Positions 1-8,504 of a stretch of 46,979 nucleotides of DNA are shown here, one piece after another. Positions within the stretch are counted from its first letter, which is position 1. Each line of letters starts with the position of its first letter. The notes beneath the pieces were generated by a model. It had not been told where the DNA came from, made no database searches, and was given only the letters and a program-made list of their open reading frames with translations. Origin of the DNA: Bacillus pseudomycoides (GTDB taxonomy: Bacteria > Bacillota > Bacilli > Bacillales > Bacillaceae_G); assembly GCF_002551005.1 (NCBI RefSeq), contig NZ_NVOY01000026.1, forward strand, positions 1-46,979, in the 5' to 3' direction. The translations under genes and the position numbers were made by a program.

Positions 1-409
1 CTTTGGACGTTTTATTGAACATTGGCTTCCCTTTGATAAAAGATATTTTCATTTTATTCAGCACTGTCAAATCTGACTTGGTTTTCTTAATCTTCTTTTT
101 TACAGCTTTAATCTGTTCATTTTTATTTTCGATATACAATTTCTTCAATTCTGTCTGAGAAGAAAACAGTGCATTGGCTTCCTGCACGGCACTATTTGCA
201 TAATAATCATTCAGACTAAATCGTGATTTTACAGTCATTTGCATACTATTAGAACGTCTAGAGGTGCCAGAACGTTTTTTTAACACTTGCGTTTGAAAAG
301 CGAAATGTTTCGCACGGTTAAATACGAAAAGAGCATGTCCAATCGCTTCAACATATTTCGGATTCAGTGCATTCTTGTAGATACGAATTGAAAAATATGC
401 TTTTTTCAT
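1..409 (-). CDS. TnpB-related protein of IS200/IS605 type, 5' part only
   Basis: A reading frame open for 136 codons runs off the left edge of the window, so the C-terminal part is not visible. It starts at ATG 409 behind an AAAGGAG ribosome binding site. The N-terminus (MKKAYFSIRIYKN) is followed by a basic segment and a Lys-rich probable coiled coil (about residues 95-125), as in TnpB-related proteins of IS200/IS605-like elements, which are RNA-guided nucleases or their inactive relatives. The RuvC-like catalytic core would lie beyond the edge and cannot be judged. No tnpA is seen. The family call rests on overall resemblance of the N-terminus, so it is moderate; 'hypothetical protein' is the cautious alternative. 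Confidence 0.6.
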   Translation of the reverse strand, partial: MKKAYFSIRIYKNALNPKYVEAIGHALFVFNRAKHFAFQTQVLKKRSGTSRRSNSMQMTVKSRFSLNDYYANSAVQEANALFSSQTELKKLYIENKNEQIKAVKKKIKKTKSDLTVLNKMKISFIKGKPMFNKTSK

Positions 410-505
410 TGGACACACTCCTTTCTTGTTTTGTATACACAAAGTATACCAAACAAGAACGTACGTTTCTATTCGTATGCTAAAAAAACAAAAAAAGCGA
501 TTCAT

Positions 506-536
506 CTCCACCTACCGTTGCGCGTTTGAGGTGGGG
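506..536. repeat. Hairpin upstream of the TnpB-related gene, possible element left end
   Basis: CTCCACCT (506-513) can pair with AGGTGGGG (529-536), giving an 8-bp stem with one wobble and a 15-nt loop. It lies about 100 bp upstream of the TnpB-related start. IS200/IS605 elements have subterminal imperfect hairpins rather than inverted repeats, so this may mark the left end; the exact boundary and cleavage tetranucleotide are not identifiable by eye. Confidence 0.35.
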
Positions 537-631
537 GTCTTCTCGCCAGATATGATAAAAAAGAGAATGACTAAAAAATAGCCCTTCCCTCATTATTAAT
601 ATATTCATCTAAAAACACCCGTACACAAACC

Positions 632-1555
632 TTACAACTCAACTTGTTCCAAACTCTCTAGTTCTTTCTTCAATTTCGCTTTATCTAAATTCTCTCCAAT
701 AATTACAAGATTTGTAGGAAACCCAAAATCCTGCTCCAATAAAGATGGTACACCAAATGAATATTGCAGCAAAGTTGGGTATTTATCACCATGAAATTTC
801 ACAAACCCTTTGACACGATAAATTCCCTCAGATAAATTAGAAAGCCACTCATACAACTTGCCTTGATCAATTGATGTTGTGAATGGATAGGTCATAGTTT
901 GAATATGTAAATGCTGTGTCACATGTAACTTTTCATGATTTTGATTACCTTCAAGCTTTACACCTTCGAAATCATCTAAAGATATATTACAATACTGAGT
1001 TTCGTATAATTTTGCATGTTTATTTATTAACGCTACTTCCTCAACAATCTGTTTCTTCTCTTCGCCCTTAAGCAAATCTGATTTATTGATGAGAATATGA
1101 CTTCCATATTTCATTTGTTCGTTTAAAAGTTGTTGTACGCTTTTACTTAATGTTTCCCGATTTAACCACCTAATGGCATCTAATACAACAATAATGGACT
1201 TCACTTCAATATAAGGAGCTAAAATTGGTGAGAGACAAGCATCTAATACTTCAATCGGATGAGCAACTCCAGTTGTTTCTATATAAATTACATCCGTTCT
1301 CTCCTCTTGATATAAAGAATGTAACTGAATTTCTAATTCATCTTTCATCGTACAGCAAATACAACCTTTTAAAAGTTCTCTTAAAATATTTTCTCGTCCT
1401 ACAATATCGGTATCTACGGAGTATTCACCTATTTCATTCATTAATACTGCAACTTTTCGATTTTTCTTCTTTTCCGCTAATAAAAGATTTTGAAGCAGCG
1501 TTGATTTCCCGCTCCCTAAAAATCCACCTAAAATATGAATTTCTACTTTGTTCAT
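632..1555 (-). CDS. CobW/COG0523 family GTP-binding metallochaperone
   Basis: A 307-residue G3E-family P-loop GTPase. The Walker A motif GGFLGSGKST is at residues 10-19, the family-defining CxCC metal motif (CICC) at 65-68, and an NKSD guanine-specificity motif lies near residue 157. A shorter C-terminal CobW_C-like domain follows. COG0523 proteins deliver Zn, Co or other metals to client proteins, often under zinc starvation. It is shorter than B. subtilis ZagA/YciC (about 400 residues) and lacks an obvious His-rich stretch, so it may be a YjiA-like paralogue. It stands alone downstream of the copper operon, in the same direction, separated by a terminator. I see no Zur-type palindrome upstream. 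Family is secure; metal and client are unknown. Confidence 0.85.
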   Translation of the reverse strand: MNKVEIHILGGFLGSGKSTLLQNLLLAEKKKNRKVAVLMNEIGEYSVDTDIVGRENILRELLKGCICCTMKDELEIQLHSLYQEERTDVIYIETTGVAHPIEVLDACLSPILAPYIEVKSIIVVLDAIRWLNRETLSKSVQQLLNEQMKYGSHILINKSDLLKGEEKKQIVEEVALINKHAKLYETQYCNISLDDFEGVKLEGNQNHEKLHVTQHLHIQTMTYPFTTSIDQGKLYEWLSNLSEGIYRVKGFVKFHGDKYPTLLQYSFGVPSLLEQDFGFPTNLVIIGENLDKAKLKKELESLEQVEL

Positions 1556-1673
1556 ATGTTCGACTCTCCATTTCTATTACTACCTATACTTGCAACTACA
1601 TTTAAAATATATTAAAACTTAAAAAGATTACATAATGGCAGTTACAGACACAATAATAATACTTTAACATACT

Positions 1674-1703
1674 AAAAGGCCACTTTTCATAAAGCGACCT
1701 TTT
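1674..1703 (-). terminator. Intrinsic terminator after copZ
   Basis: On the minus strand AAAAGGTCGCTTT pairs with AAAGTGGCCTTTT (13 bp including two G-U pairs) around a short loop, ending in a run of T. It closes the csoR-copA-copZ operon. Confidence 0.75.
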
Positions 1704-1727
1704 GGATAAAAATTATTGAATCTATTT

Positions 1728-1931
1728 TTATTGCACGTCATATCCTTGATCTTCAATAACTTCTTTCATTTTTTCTACATCTACTTTTGCTTCATCATAT
1801 TCTACGTTGACAGTAGCTTCTTGTAAGTTTACTTCTACATGTTGCACCCCTGCTAACTCTGAAAGTGCGTTTGTTACTGCCATTTTGCAATGATTACATG
1901 TCATTCCTTGTACGTTTAATGTAATAGTCAT
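1728..1931 (-). CDS. copZ: Copper chaperone CopZ
   Basis: A 67-residue single heavy-metal-associated domain protein with the Cu(I)-binding MTCNHC motif near the N-terminus and the usual beta-alpha-beta pattern. CopZ carries Cu(I) in the cytosol and hands it to the CopA ATPase and the CsoR repressor. An upstream in-frame ATG at 1946 exists, but it overlaps the GGAGGA ribosome binding site, so the start at 1931 (MTITLNVQ) is preferred. It is the last gene of the copper operon, 21 bp after copA. Confidence 0.95.
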   Translation of the reverse strand: MTITLNVQGMTCNHCKMAVTNALSELAGVQHVEVNLQEATVNVEYDEAKVDVEKMKEVIEDQGYDVQ

Positions 1932-1952
1932 ATTAAATTCCTCCATATTAAT

Positions 1953-4349
1953 TTATATTTTAACGCGTTTCAAGCGAAGTGCGTTCGTCACAACAGATAC
2001 AGAGCTAAATGCCATTGCTGCTCCGGCTACCCAAGGCTCTAGTAACCCGAATGCTGCTACTGGAATACCAATTGCATTATAGAATAAAGCCCAAAACAAG
2101 TTTTGACGAATATTTTTCATTGTCTTACGGCTTAACTCAATTGCTTTTGGAATATGTGATAAATCACCGCCAACTAAAGTAACGTCTGCAGTTTCAATTG
2201 CTACATCTGCACCCGTTCCAATTGCCATACCTATATTAGATTTCGCAAGAGCCGGAGCATCGTTAATACCATCCCCGACCATCGCAACATGCTTTCCTTG
2301 TTTTTGTAAATCCTCTACAATTTTAGCTTTATCCTCTGGTAATACTTCTGCAAATACATGGTCAAGACATACTTGCTTTGCAATCGCTTCAGCAGTACGT
2401 TTATTATCACCTGTTACCATGTATACTTCAATTCCCATTTGTTTAAGTGTTTGGATTGCCGTCTTTGAACTTTCTTTTACTGTGTCAGCAACAGCGATGA
2501 TTCCAGCAAGTTCCCCATCAATTGCGACAAGCATCGCTGTTTTACCTTGAAGCTCTAGTTCTTTCATCATTTCTTCATGCTGTGAGATTTCTACTAATTG
2601 TTCATTCATCAACTTTCGTGTTCCCACAAGAACTTTTTTGTCTTCAATGTTTGCTTCAATTCCATGACCTGGAATGGCTGAAAAATGCTGCAGCTCTTTT
2701 AATTCTATCTTATTTTGTTTTCCATACTCAACAATTGCATGAGCTAATGGATGCTCGGAAGCACTTTCAGCTGAAATCGCATAATGGATCATACCCTCTT
2801 GAAATTGTAACACGTCAGTAACTTCTGGTTTTCCTTTTGTTACTGTTCCTGTTTTATCTAATAACACTGCATTTACCTTATGGGTTCCTTCTAGGTATTC
2901 ACCTCCTTTAAAAAGAATCCCTTTTTCAGCTCCTTTTCCTGTACCAACCATAATCGAAGTTGGTGTAGCAAGCCCTAATGCACATGGGCATGCGATTACT
3001 AAAATCGCAATTCCTACTTCCAATGCTTTTGACAAATCTCCCGGTGCAATAAAGAAATACCATACTAAGAATGCTACGATAGCAATTCCTACAACGATTG
3101 GAACAAAAATACCTGAAATAACATCCGCTAATCGTTGAATTGGTGCCTTAGATCCTTGCGCTTCTTCAACAATTTTAACAATGCCGGCCAATGCTGTGTC
3201 CTTTCCAACCTTTTCAGCTTGAATCGTCAGTACTCCATTTGCATTAATAGTTGCTCCAATAACCGGATCTCCTTCTTTTTTATCTACTGGAATAGACTCT
3301 CCAGTAATCATAGATTCATCGACAGAAGATACCCCCGAAATGACAATACCATCTACGGGTATTTTCTCCCCTGGCTTTACAATAATCTTATCTCCAATAA
3401 CGACCTCTTCAAGCGGTACTCTTACTTCTTGACCATTCCGCACAACAAGCGCATCTTTCGCCTGTAAACTAAGCAATTTAGAAATTGCTTCCGTTGTCCG
3501 TCCCTTTGCCATTGATTCAAAGTACTTCCCGACTAAAATTAACGTAATTAACACTGCACTTGTTTCAAAATATAAATCAGGAACATAGTCAGAATTCCCT
3601 ACTGTTTTCAATGTTTCATATAAGCTGTAGAAATAAGCTGCTGATGTTCCTAAGGCAACTAACACGTCCATGTTGGCACTTTTATTTCGAAGAGCACGAT
3701 AAGCACCTACATAGAAATGTCCTCCAATATAAAACTGAACTGGCGTTGCTAGTAAAATTTGCAACCATGGATTCATCAAAATATGCGGCACCGGTAGTCC
3801 TGTATCGAACGGCATATGTCCAACCATTGTATAAAGTAAAGGTAAGGACAAAAGAATCGAAATGATAAGTTGACGCTTTTTCTCCTTAATCATTTCTTCT
3901 TTTCTTTCTGAACGTTCTGTATTTTCGTTACGTATTTGCCCCTTATATCCAATTTTCTTTATCTTTTCTATAATACTTGCTGTAGAAACTAAACCTTCGT
4001 TATATTCTACAACAGCGCTATTGGTAGCTAAATTAACAGTAGCATGCGAAACGCCTTCCATTTTATTTAATACTTTTTCAATTCGAGTGGCACAAGCTGC
4101 ACATGTCATCCCTTCAATATCAAGGGTAACTTTTTCAGCTGATACACTATACCCTAACTTCTCAATTCTCTCTTTTATATTAGAAATTTCTTGCTGAGAC
4201 GGATCATATTTAATACTTGCTTTTTCCATCGCCAAGTTTACGTTAGCTTCTACCCCATCCATTTTATTTAGCACTTTTTCAATTCGAGTGGCACAAGCTG
4301 CACATGTCATTCCTGTTACTCCAAGCGTAACATGTTTTTGATTTTCCAT
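1953..4349 (-). CDS. copA: Copper-exporting P1B-type ATPase CopA
   Basis: A 798-residue Cu(I)-exporting P-type ATPase of the plasma membrane. Two N-terminal metal-binding domains carry CAAC motifs at C16/C19 and C83/C86. The protein then shows membrane helices, the TGES actuator motif, the CPC transmembrane copper site ([10 protein letters not shown]), the DKTGT phosphorylation site, the SEHPLA motif characteristic of P1B pumps, and GDGINDAPA in the hinge. All catalytic residues are present and the length is normal. It lies between csoR (12 bp upstream) and copZ and should be derepressed by copper. Oddity: the DNA encoding the two metal-binding motifs is almost identical (see repeat at 4058-4310). 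Confidence 0.97.
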   Translation of the reverse strand: MENQKHVTLGVTGMTCAACATRIEKVLNKMDGVEANVNLAMEKASIKYDPSQQEISNIKERIEKLGYSVSAEKVTLDIEGMTCAACATRIEKVLNKMEGVSHATVNLATNSAVVEYNEGLVSTASIIEKIKKIGYKGQIRNENTERSERKEEMIKEKKRQLIISILLSLPLLYTMVGHMPFDTGLPVPHILMNPWLQILLATPVQFYIGGHFYVGAYRALRNKSANMDVLVALGTSAAYFYSLYETLKTVGNSDYVPDLYFETSAVLITLILVGKYFESMAKGRTTEAISKLLSLQAKDALVVRNGQEVRVPLEEVVIGDKIIVKPGEKIPVDGIVISGVSSVDESMITGESIPVDKKEGDPVIGATINANGVLTIQAEKVGKDTALAGIVKIVEEAQGSKAPIQRLADVISGIFVPIVVGIAIVAFLVWYFFIAPGDLSKALEVGIAILVIACPCALGLATPTSIMVGTGKGAEKGILFKGGEYLEGTHKVNAVLLDKTGTVTKGKPEVTDVLQFQEGMIHYAISAESASEHPLAHAIVEYGKQNKIELKELQHFSAIPGHGIEANIEDKKVLVGTRKLMNEQLVEISQHEEMMKELELQGKTAMLVAIDGELAGIIAVADTVKESSKTAIQTLKQMGIEVYMVTGDNKRTAEAIAKQVCLDHVFAEVLPEDKAKIVEDLQKQGKHVAMVGDGINDAPALAKSNIGMAIGTGADVAIETADVTLVGGDLSHIPKAIELSRKTMKNIRQNLFWALFYNAIGIPVAAFGLLEPWVAGAAMAFSSVSVVTNALRLKRVKI
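4058..4310. repeat. Near-identical 52-bp direct repeat within copA
   Basis: Positions 4058-4109 and 4259-4310 match at 50 of 52 bases. They encode the same 17-residue stretch beginning [13 protein letters not shown] in each of the two metal-binding domains, whereas the rest of the two domains differs. Confidence 0.9.
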
Positions 4350-4361
4350 CTTATCCCCCTC

Positions 4362-4673
4362 CTATTTTGAAAACTGCTTAATTACATTCATTAATTCTTG
4401 AATCGATTCGTCCCCATTTCCCTCACGAACTGCCTTTGCAACACAATGCTTTGTATGGCGCTCCAATAAAGAAAAACCGACCTTATTTAACGCTGCATTA
4501 ATCGCTGAAATTTGAATTAAAATATCAACACAATAACGGTTATCTTCAACCATTTTTTGAACACCACGCACTTGCCCTTCAATACGTTTTAAACGTTTTA
4601 TCACACTTTGAATTTCCTCTTCTGTTCGAGGAACCATCTTTTGATCTATATGATTTCCTTCGCAATGATCCAT
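4362..4673 (-). CDS. csoR: Copper-sensing transcriptional repressor CsoR
   Basis: A 103-residue all-helical DNA-binding repressor of the CsoR/RcnR family. The Cu(I)-sensing Cys-His-Cys triad is intact at C48, H73 and C77 (C-x24-H-x3-C, the CsoR spacing). The signature region around EGQVRGVQKMV is present. Copper binding releases the operator and derepresses the operon. The longer reading frame begins at a GTG (4682) that lies inside the ribosome binding site AGAGGTG; the ATG at 4673 has correct spacing and is chosen. First gene of csoR-copA-copZ, with an operator-bearing promoter just upstream. Confidence 0.95.
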   Translation of the reverse strand: MDHCEGNHIDQKMVPRTEEEIQSVIKRLKRIEGQVRGVQKMVEDNRYCVDILIQISAINAALNKVGFSLLERHTKHCVAKAVREGNGDESIQELMNVIKQFSK

Positions 4674-4714
4674 TACTATCACCTCTTATATGATAATTAT
4701 TACTCTTTATATAC

Positions 4715-4743
4715 ATAATACCGGTATAGGGTATATAAAGCAA
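4715..4743 (-). promoter_or_regulatory. csoR-copA-copZ promoter with CsoR operator
   Basis: On the minus strand a -35 TTGCTT (4743-4738) and -10 TATTAT (4720-4715) are separated by 17 bp. The pseudo-palindrome ATACCCTATACCGGTAT (4734-4718) fills most of the spacer and enters the -10; it resembles known CsoR operators (TACCC...GGTA). A bound repressor would block RNA polymerase directly. Confidence 0.8.
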
Positions 4744-4942
4744 TTGGTTATATGTATATTTTGATAATTTTCCAACCGCAATGCGGATTTATTTTTTATG
4801 CTTTACCTTCAAACTTCTACATTACTTTACATCTCTCCGGTAACTATCCAGTTTCATTTCCTCTTTATATAATGAACGTTTCAGTTTATATTACCTCTAT
4901 TATATTTTCAGCTATCTATCATGTGCTTTTAAGATCCGTATT

Positions 4943-4971
4943 TTGACATCTCTCTTGTAAATTGTTATGGT
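4943..4971 (+). promoter_or_regulatory. Possible promoter of the BCCT transporter gene
   Basis: A consensus TTGACA (4943-4948) is followed after 17 bp by TATGGT (4966-4971), 40 bp before the start codon. The -10 is weak, so the call is tentative. Nothing else is evident between the copper promoter and this site. Confidence 0.35.
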
Positions 4972-5011
4972 TAATATAATTATTAATTTTATTAACTAAA
5001 GGTGGGATTAG

Positions 5012-6562
5012 ATGCTCAAAAAAGAAAACAGTGTATTTTATATCTCTATTTTGCTGACAACCTTGTTTATTATATGGGGTATACTTCCAGCAAAATGGAT
5101 ACAAGGCTATGATTTACAAAGTGTTACCTCGTCATTGAACTCTTTTATCCTCAGTAAGTTTGGATGGTTTTACTCTCTATTAATAACCGCAATGGTTCTT
5201 TTAGCCGCTTACTTAGCATTTTCGAAATACGGTTCTCTCCGTCTTGGTAAAGATGATGAAAAACCAACATATAGTTACCTTTCATGGATTGCAATGTTAT
5301 TTGGAGCTGGGATGGGAATCGGCCTTGTCTTTTATGGCATTTCCGAGCCGATATCACATTTAAATGCTCCTCTTACAGGTGAACCTGGTAGCCAACAAAG
5401 TGCTGAACTCGCAATGCAATATTCATTCTTCCATTGGGGATTATTCCCTTGGTCATTATATGCAATCGTCGCTTTAGCTCTTGCATACTTTACCTTTCGA
5501 AAACAAAAAGGTAGTACAATTAGTGCTACAGTTACTCCTTTATTTAATCGATCGAACTCATCACCTATCGGAAAAACGGTTGATATTTTAGCCGTTTTAG
5601 CTACAGTATTTGGAATCGTTCCATCCGTAGGAATTGGTGCACAGCAAATCGCTGGTGGACTACATTACTTATTCCCTTCTATTAGCAATACACTTGACAC
5701 ACAACTCGTACTAATCTTAATCTTTACAGTCCTTTATTTAACAAGTGCACAAACAGGATTAGATCGTGGGATTAAATATTTGAGTAACTTGAACATTTCC
5801 CTTGCAGGAATTTTACTCGTTTCCTTTTTAATTTTCGGGCCAACTGTTTTTATTATAAAATATTTCATATCCACATTAGGATCTTATATAGGGTCTTTGC
5901 CAAGTATGGGCCTAAACTTAGGTGCTTTTAGTGAGTACGATTCTGCATGGATTGAAAAATGGACGCTCTTCTATTGGGGATGGTGGATTTCTTGGTCGCC
6001 ATTCGTCGGTACATTTATTGCGCGAATTTCACGCGGACGCACAATTCGTGAATTTATTTTCGGCGTTGTATTAGTCCCAACATTAATCTGCACATTTTGG
6101 TTTACAGTATTCGGTGGAACAGCCATTCACATGGAGATGTTCCAATCGTTAGGAATCGCAGACGAAATCACAAAAAATGGTATAGAAACTGGTATTTTTG
6201 CTGTCATTTCTCATTTACCGTTTTCATCATTTCTGACAATTGTTACGTTAATTTTAATTACCACATTCTTTGTTACATCTGCAGACTCCGCAACGTTTGT
6301 TGCAGCCATGCAAACAAGTAATGGAAATTTATCTCCTAGCAATCGCTTAAAACTCATTTGGGGGCTTACTATTTCAGCAATTGCAGCAATCTTACTACAA
6401 GCAGGGGGGTTAAATGCTTTGCAAATTGCAGCAATCCTCGCAGCATTTCCATTTTCAATTGTTATTATATTAATGGTGACATCGCTATTTATAGAATTAC
6501 GAAAAGAAACTTTTACAATACAACGAAAACCAAAATCGCAAAGTGTGCAAAAAACTGGCTAA
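5012..6562 (+). CDS. BCCT family glycine betaine/choline transporter (OpuD-like)
   Basis: A 516-residue membrane protein with about 12 transmembrane helices. It shows the BCCT family signatures: GAGMGIGLVFYGISEPI in the third helix region, and the Trp-rich FYWGWWISWSPFVGTFIARISRGRT segment of helix 8, which lines the substrate site. BCCT carriers import quaternary ammonium osmoprotectants by Na+ or H+ symport. Length and sequence are close to B. subtilis OpuD (512 residues). Start ATG follows AAAGGTGGG. It is monocistronic, with a terminator at 6647. B. cereus-group genomes carry several BCCT paralogues, so glycine betaine as substrate is an inference. Confidence 0.88.
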   Translation: MLKKENSVFYISILLTTLFIIWGILPAKWIQGYDLQSVTSSLNSFILSKFGWFYSLLITAMVLLAAYLAFSKYGSLRLGKDDEKPTYSYLSWIAMLFGAGMGIGLVFYGISEPISHLNAPLTGEPGSQQSAELAMQYSFFHWGLFPWSLYAIVALALAYFTFRKQKGSTISATVTPLFNRSNSSPIGKTVDILAVLATVFGIVPSVGIGAQQIAGGLHYLFPSISNTLDTQLVLILIFTVLYLTSAQTGLDRGIKYLSNLNISLAGILLVSFLIFGPTVFIIKYFISTLGSYIGSLPSMGLNLGAFSEYDSAWIEKWTLFYWGWWISWSPFVGTFIARISRGRTIREFIFGVVLVPTLICTFWFTVFGGTAIHMEMFQSLGIADEITKNGIETGIFAVISHLPFSSFLTIVTLILITTFFVTSADSATFVAAMQTSNGNLSPSNRLKLIWGLTISAIAAILLQAGGLNALQIAAILAAFPFSIVIILMVTSLFIELRKETFTIQRKPKSQSVQKTG

Positions 6563-6646
6563 TCCTACTTTCTATATAAATACAAATTAAAAACCGCCTT
6601 AAATGAGCAAGATCATCAAGGCAGAAGTAGATAGTATTTAATAATT

Positions 6647-6674
6647 AACTCGTCAACTATGTGACGAGTTTTTT
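6647..6674 (+). terminator. Intrinsic terminator
   Basis: AACTCGTCA (6647-6655) pairs with TGACGAGTT (6662-6670), followed by TTTT. It ends the BCCT transcription unit. The remaining ~200 bp before the next gene hold a small inverted repeat (ATGAGAA 6682-6688 / TTCTCAT 6702-6708) but no promoter I can defend. Confidence 0.85.
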
Positions 6675-6884
6675 CATTATCATGAGAATTTTTTTAGATA
6701 TTTCTCATATTTTCATCATTTCCCTTTCATCCCCTTCTCACATCTAAGTTTTACACTAATACTCATCAAAGATATAGCGAGGTGATAAATTCAGACACAG
6801 GCTTTCAGATTTTGACTCTATTAAAAGTAGTTCTAGATTCAATTTTTTTTGAAACACAATGAATCATAGATAGGTGGTGAACAG

Positions 6885-7448
6885 ATGAAAAAGAAAAAGA
6901 ACAAACGTAAAAAGTTGCGTTGGCTAAAATGGGTTTTGATCCTTCCTTTGCTTCTTACTTTACTATTCTTTGGATTACATAGTATGAAGTTTGAAAGATG
7001 GGGTCATGAGAAACATAAGAAAACTGAATATGCGATTTCTCACGATAAAGAAAAAGAAGATTTTCTTACAAAGAAAGAAGATTTTGCTAAATTCGAAAGA
7101 CATACTCGTCATGAAAAACACCATGAAAATGGGTTTGATAATTTATTCTTTGTACCATTCCTGCTGGAACTTGGCCTTATTCTTTTCGGCTGGTTCATTC
7201 TTCGCAAATCTGAAGGAAATATGGCTAAAAAATGGACAGGCATACTGCTCCTTATTATTGGTTTATTACCGCTCCTTCCAATTCTTGCACTTGTTGCAAT
7301 TATTGCCTGGGCGTATAAAAAGTTTAAACATAAAAGAACGATAACAAGCGAGTATATAAATATTAATATGTATAATGTTTCAACAATGCAAAAACAAATA
7401 GATATTTTAGATCAATGGGAACGTAATATTCGTAAGGAGGAGAACTAA
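6885..7448 (+). CDS. Membrane protein paired with PspA/IM30
   Basis: A 187-residue protein not assignable to a named family. It has a very basic N-terminus, a first membrane helix at about 14-31, a highly charged Lys/Glu/His-rich loop at about 34-83, two more helices at about 87-104 and 115-140, and a cytoplasmic basic tail ending in a helix. Start ATG follows AGGTGG. Its own last codons form the ribosome binding site of the next gene, 3 bp away, so the two are translationally linked. By position it is comparable to LiaI or PspB/C-type membrane anchors that recruit PspA-like proteins to stressed membranes; this role is inferred from context only. Confidence 0.7.
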   Translation: MKKKKNKRKKLRWLKWVLILPLLLTLLFFGLHSMKFERWGHEKHKKTEYAISHDKEKEDFLTKKEDFAKFERHTRHEKHHENGFDNLFFVPFLLELGLILFGWFILRKSEGNMAKKWTGILLLIIGLLPLLPILALVAIIAWAYKKFKHKRTITSEYININMYNVSTMQKQIDILDQWERNIRKEEN

Positions 7449-7451
7449 ACA

Positions 7452-8111
7452 ATGGGTATCTTTAAACGTATTAAAAATATTGTAATGGCAGATGTGCACC
7501 AAACATTAGATAAGCTAGAAACCCCTGTTAGCATGTTAAAGCAATACTTGAGAGAGACGGAAGAGCAAATTACAAAAGCACAAAAAGCGCTATCTCACCA
7601 ATTCTATTTAGAAAAGAAATATGAATCGTTAATTGTAGAAACTAATGCACTTATCGCAAAAAGAACTCGTCAAGCTGAACTTGCGGTATCACGCGAAGAA
7701 GATAATATGGCACAGATAGCTTTACAAGATAAAATCATAAATGAGAAGAAAGCTACACTATATCGTGAACAGTACGACATAACAAAACAGCAAACAGCCG
7801 CACTTTATGAACAAATTGACAAATTACAAGAGAAATATCAAGAGTTACAATATAAAGAACTCGTTCTTGTTTCTCGATTAAATGCGGCACAAGTGATAAA
7901 AGAGAGTAATGCAGCACTTACTTCCTTCCATACGGAAAATGCAGCGAAAGGCTTCGCACGCGTCGAATCCTATGTGCAAAAATTAGAAGCAGAAGCTGCT
8001 GCTAACAACTATTTTTATCAGTTAAAATCTCCTAATCAAACAGAAATTTTAGACCAAAGTTTACAAGAAGAAGTACAGCAAGCATTAGAGAAATTAAAAG
8101 AAAATAAGTAG
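7452..8111 (+). CDS. PspA/IM30 family envelope-stress protein (LiaH-like)
   Basis: A 219-residue, almost entirely helical protein. It starts with the amphipathic membrane-binding helix typical of the family (MGIFKRIKNIVMADVHQTL) and continues with long heptad-rich coiled-coil helices to about residue 190. PspA, IM30/Vipp1 and LiaH assemble into ESCRT-III-like rings and rods that protect the cytoplasmic membrane. Ribosome binding site AAGGAGGAG lies at the end of the upstream membrane-protein gene, forming a two-gene operon. No LiaRS genes are in the window and no clear LiaR or sigma-W site was recognised, so the inducing signal is unknown. Confidence 0.88.
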   Translation: MGIFKRIKNIVMADVHQTLDKLETPVSMLKQYLRETEEQITKAQKALSHQFYLEKKYESLIVETNALIAKRTRQAELAVSREEDNMAQIALQDKIINEKKATLYREQYDITKQQTAALYEQIDKLQEKYQELQYKELVLVSRLNAAQVIKESNAALTSFHTENAAKGFARVESYVQKLEAEAAANNYFYQLKSPNQTEILDQSLQEEVQQALEKLKENK

Positions 8112-8212
8112 CTTCTGTTTTTACTAACTATTATGTATACAAAAGCCAATTATTTTCGAACTATACCCTACGAAATGAACAATTTAATAAAGACTGTAAA
8201 ACTTAAGTATTT

Positions 8213-8253
8213 AAAAGATGGTTTCGGTATTGTGTACCGGAGCCATCTTTTTT
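8213..8253 (+). terminator. Intrinsic terminator after the pspA-like gene
   Basis: AAGATGGTTTCGGTA pairs with TACCGGAGCCATCTT around a 5-nt loop and is followed by TTTTTT; a strong terminator. Confidence 0.9.
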
Positions 8254-8390
8254 CATGTCCATTGATAGCGATGAACATCGCAAACAAAAAGCGTACTCCA
8301 CAGAGCAATCACAACCACTATATGAAAAACTTTGTTGCTGATATTTTTAATACATGAATAATCTAGCACCTTTTTTTCCTAACGTAATAT

Positions 8391-8411
8391 AATTTGCACA
8401 AAGGAAAAATT
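8391..8411 (+). promoter_or_regulatory. Probable MntR operator of mntH
   Basis: AATTTGCACAAAGGAAAAATT is an imperfect palindrome matching the MntR box pattern (TTTGCC-TNA-AGGAAA type) and lies 94 bp upstream of mntH. MntR represses Mn(II) uptake genes when manganese is plentiful. The core promoter elements were not resolved. Confidence 0.6.
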
Positions 8412-8504
8412 TATGTTCAAATAAAAGAAATATAATTTACGTATTTGTATTTAATAAAATAAAGCAAATTGCATCAAGTTAACAAGCAAAAGGGGAAACA
8501 AAAC

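Noticed and set aside
1556-1670. Zur box upstream of the CobW-family gene
   Set aside because: No palindrome close to the Bacillus Zur consensus could be found.
4752-4946. 64-codon plus-strand open frame between csoR and the BCCT gene
   Set aside because: No ribosome binding site, biased AT-rich composition, and it runs over the candidate BCCT promoter.
8133-8357. 74-codon plus-strand open frame
   Set aside because: It reads through the strong terminator at 8213-8253 and lacks a ribosome binding site.
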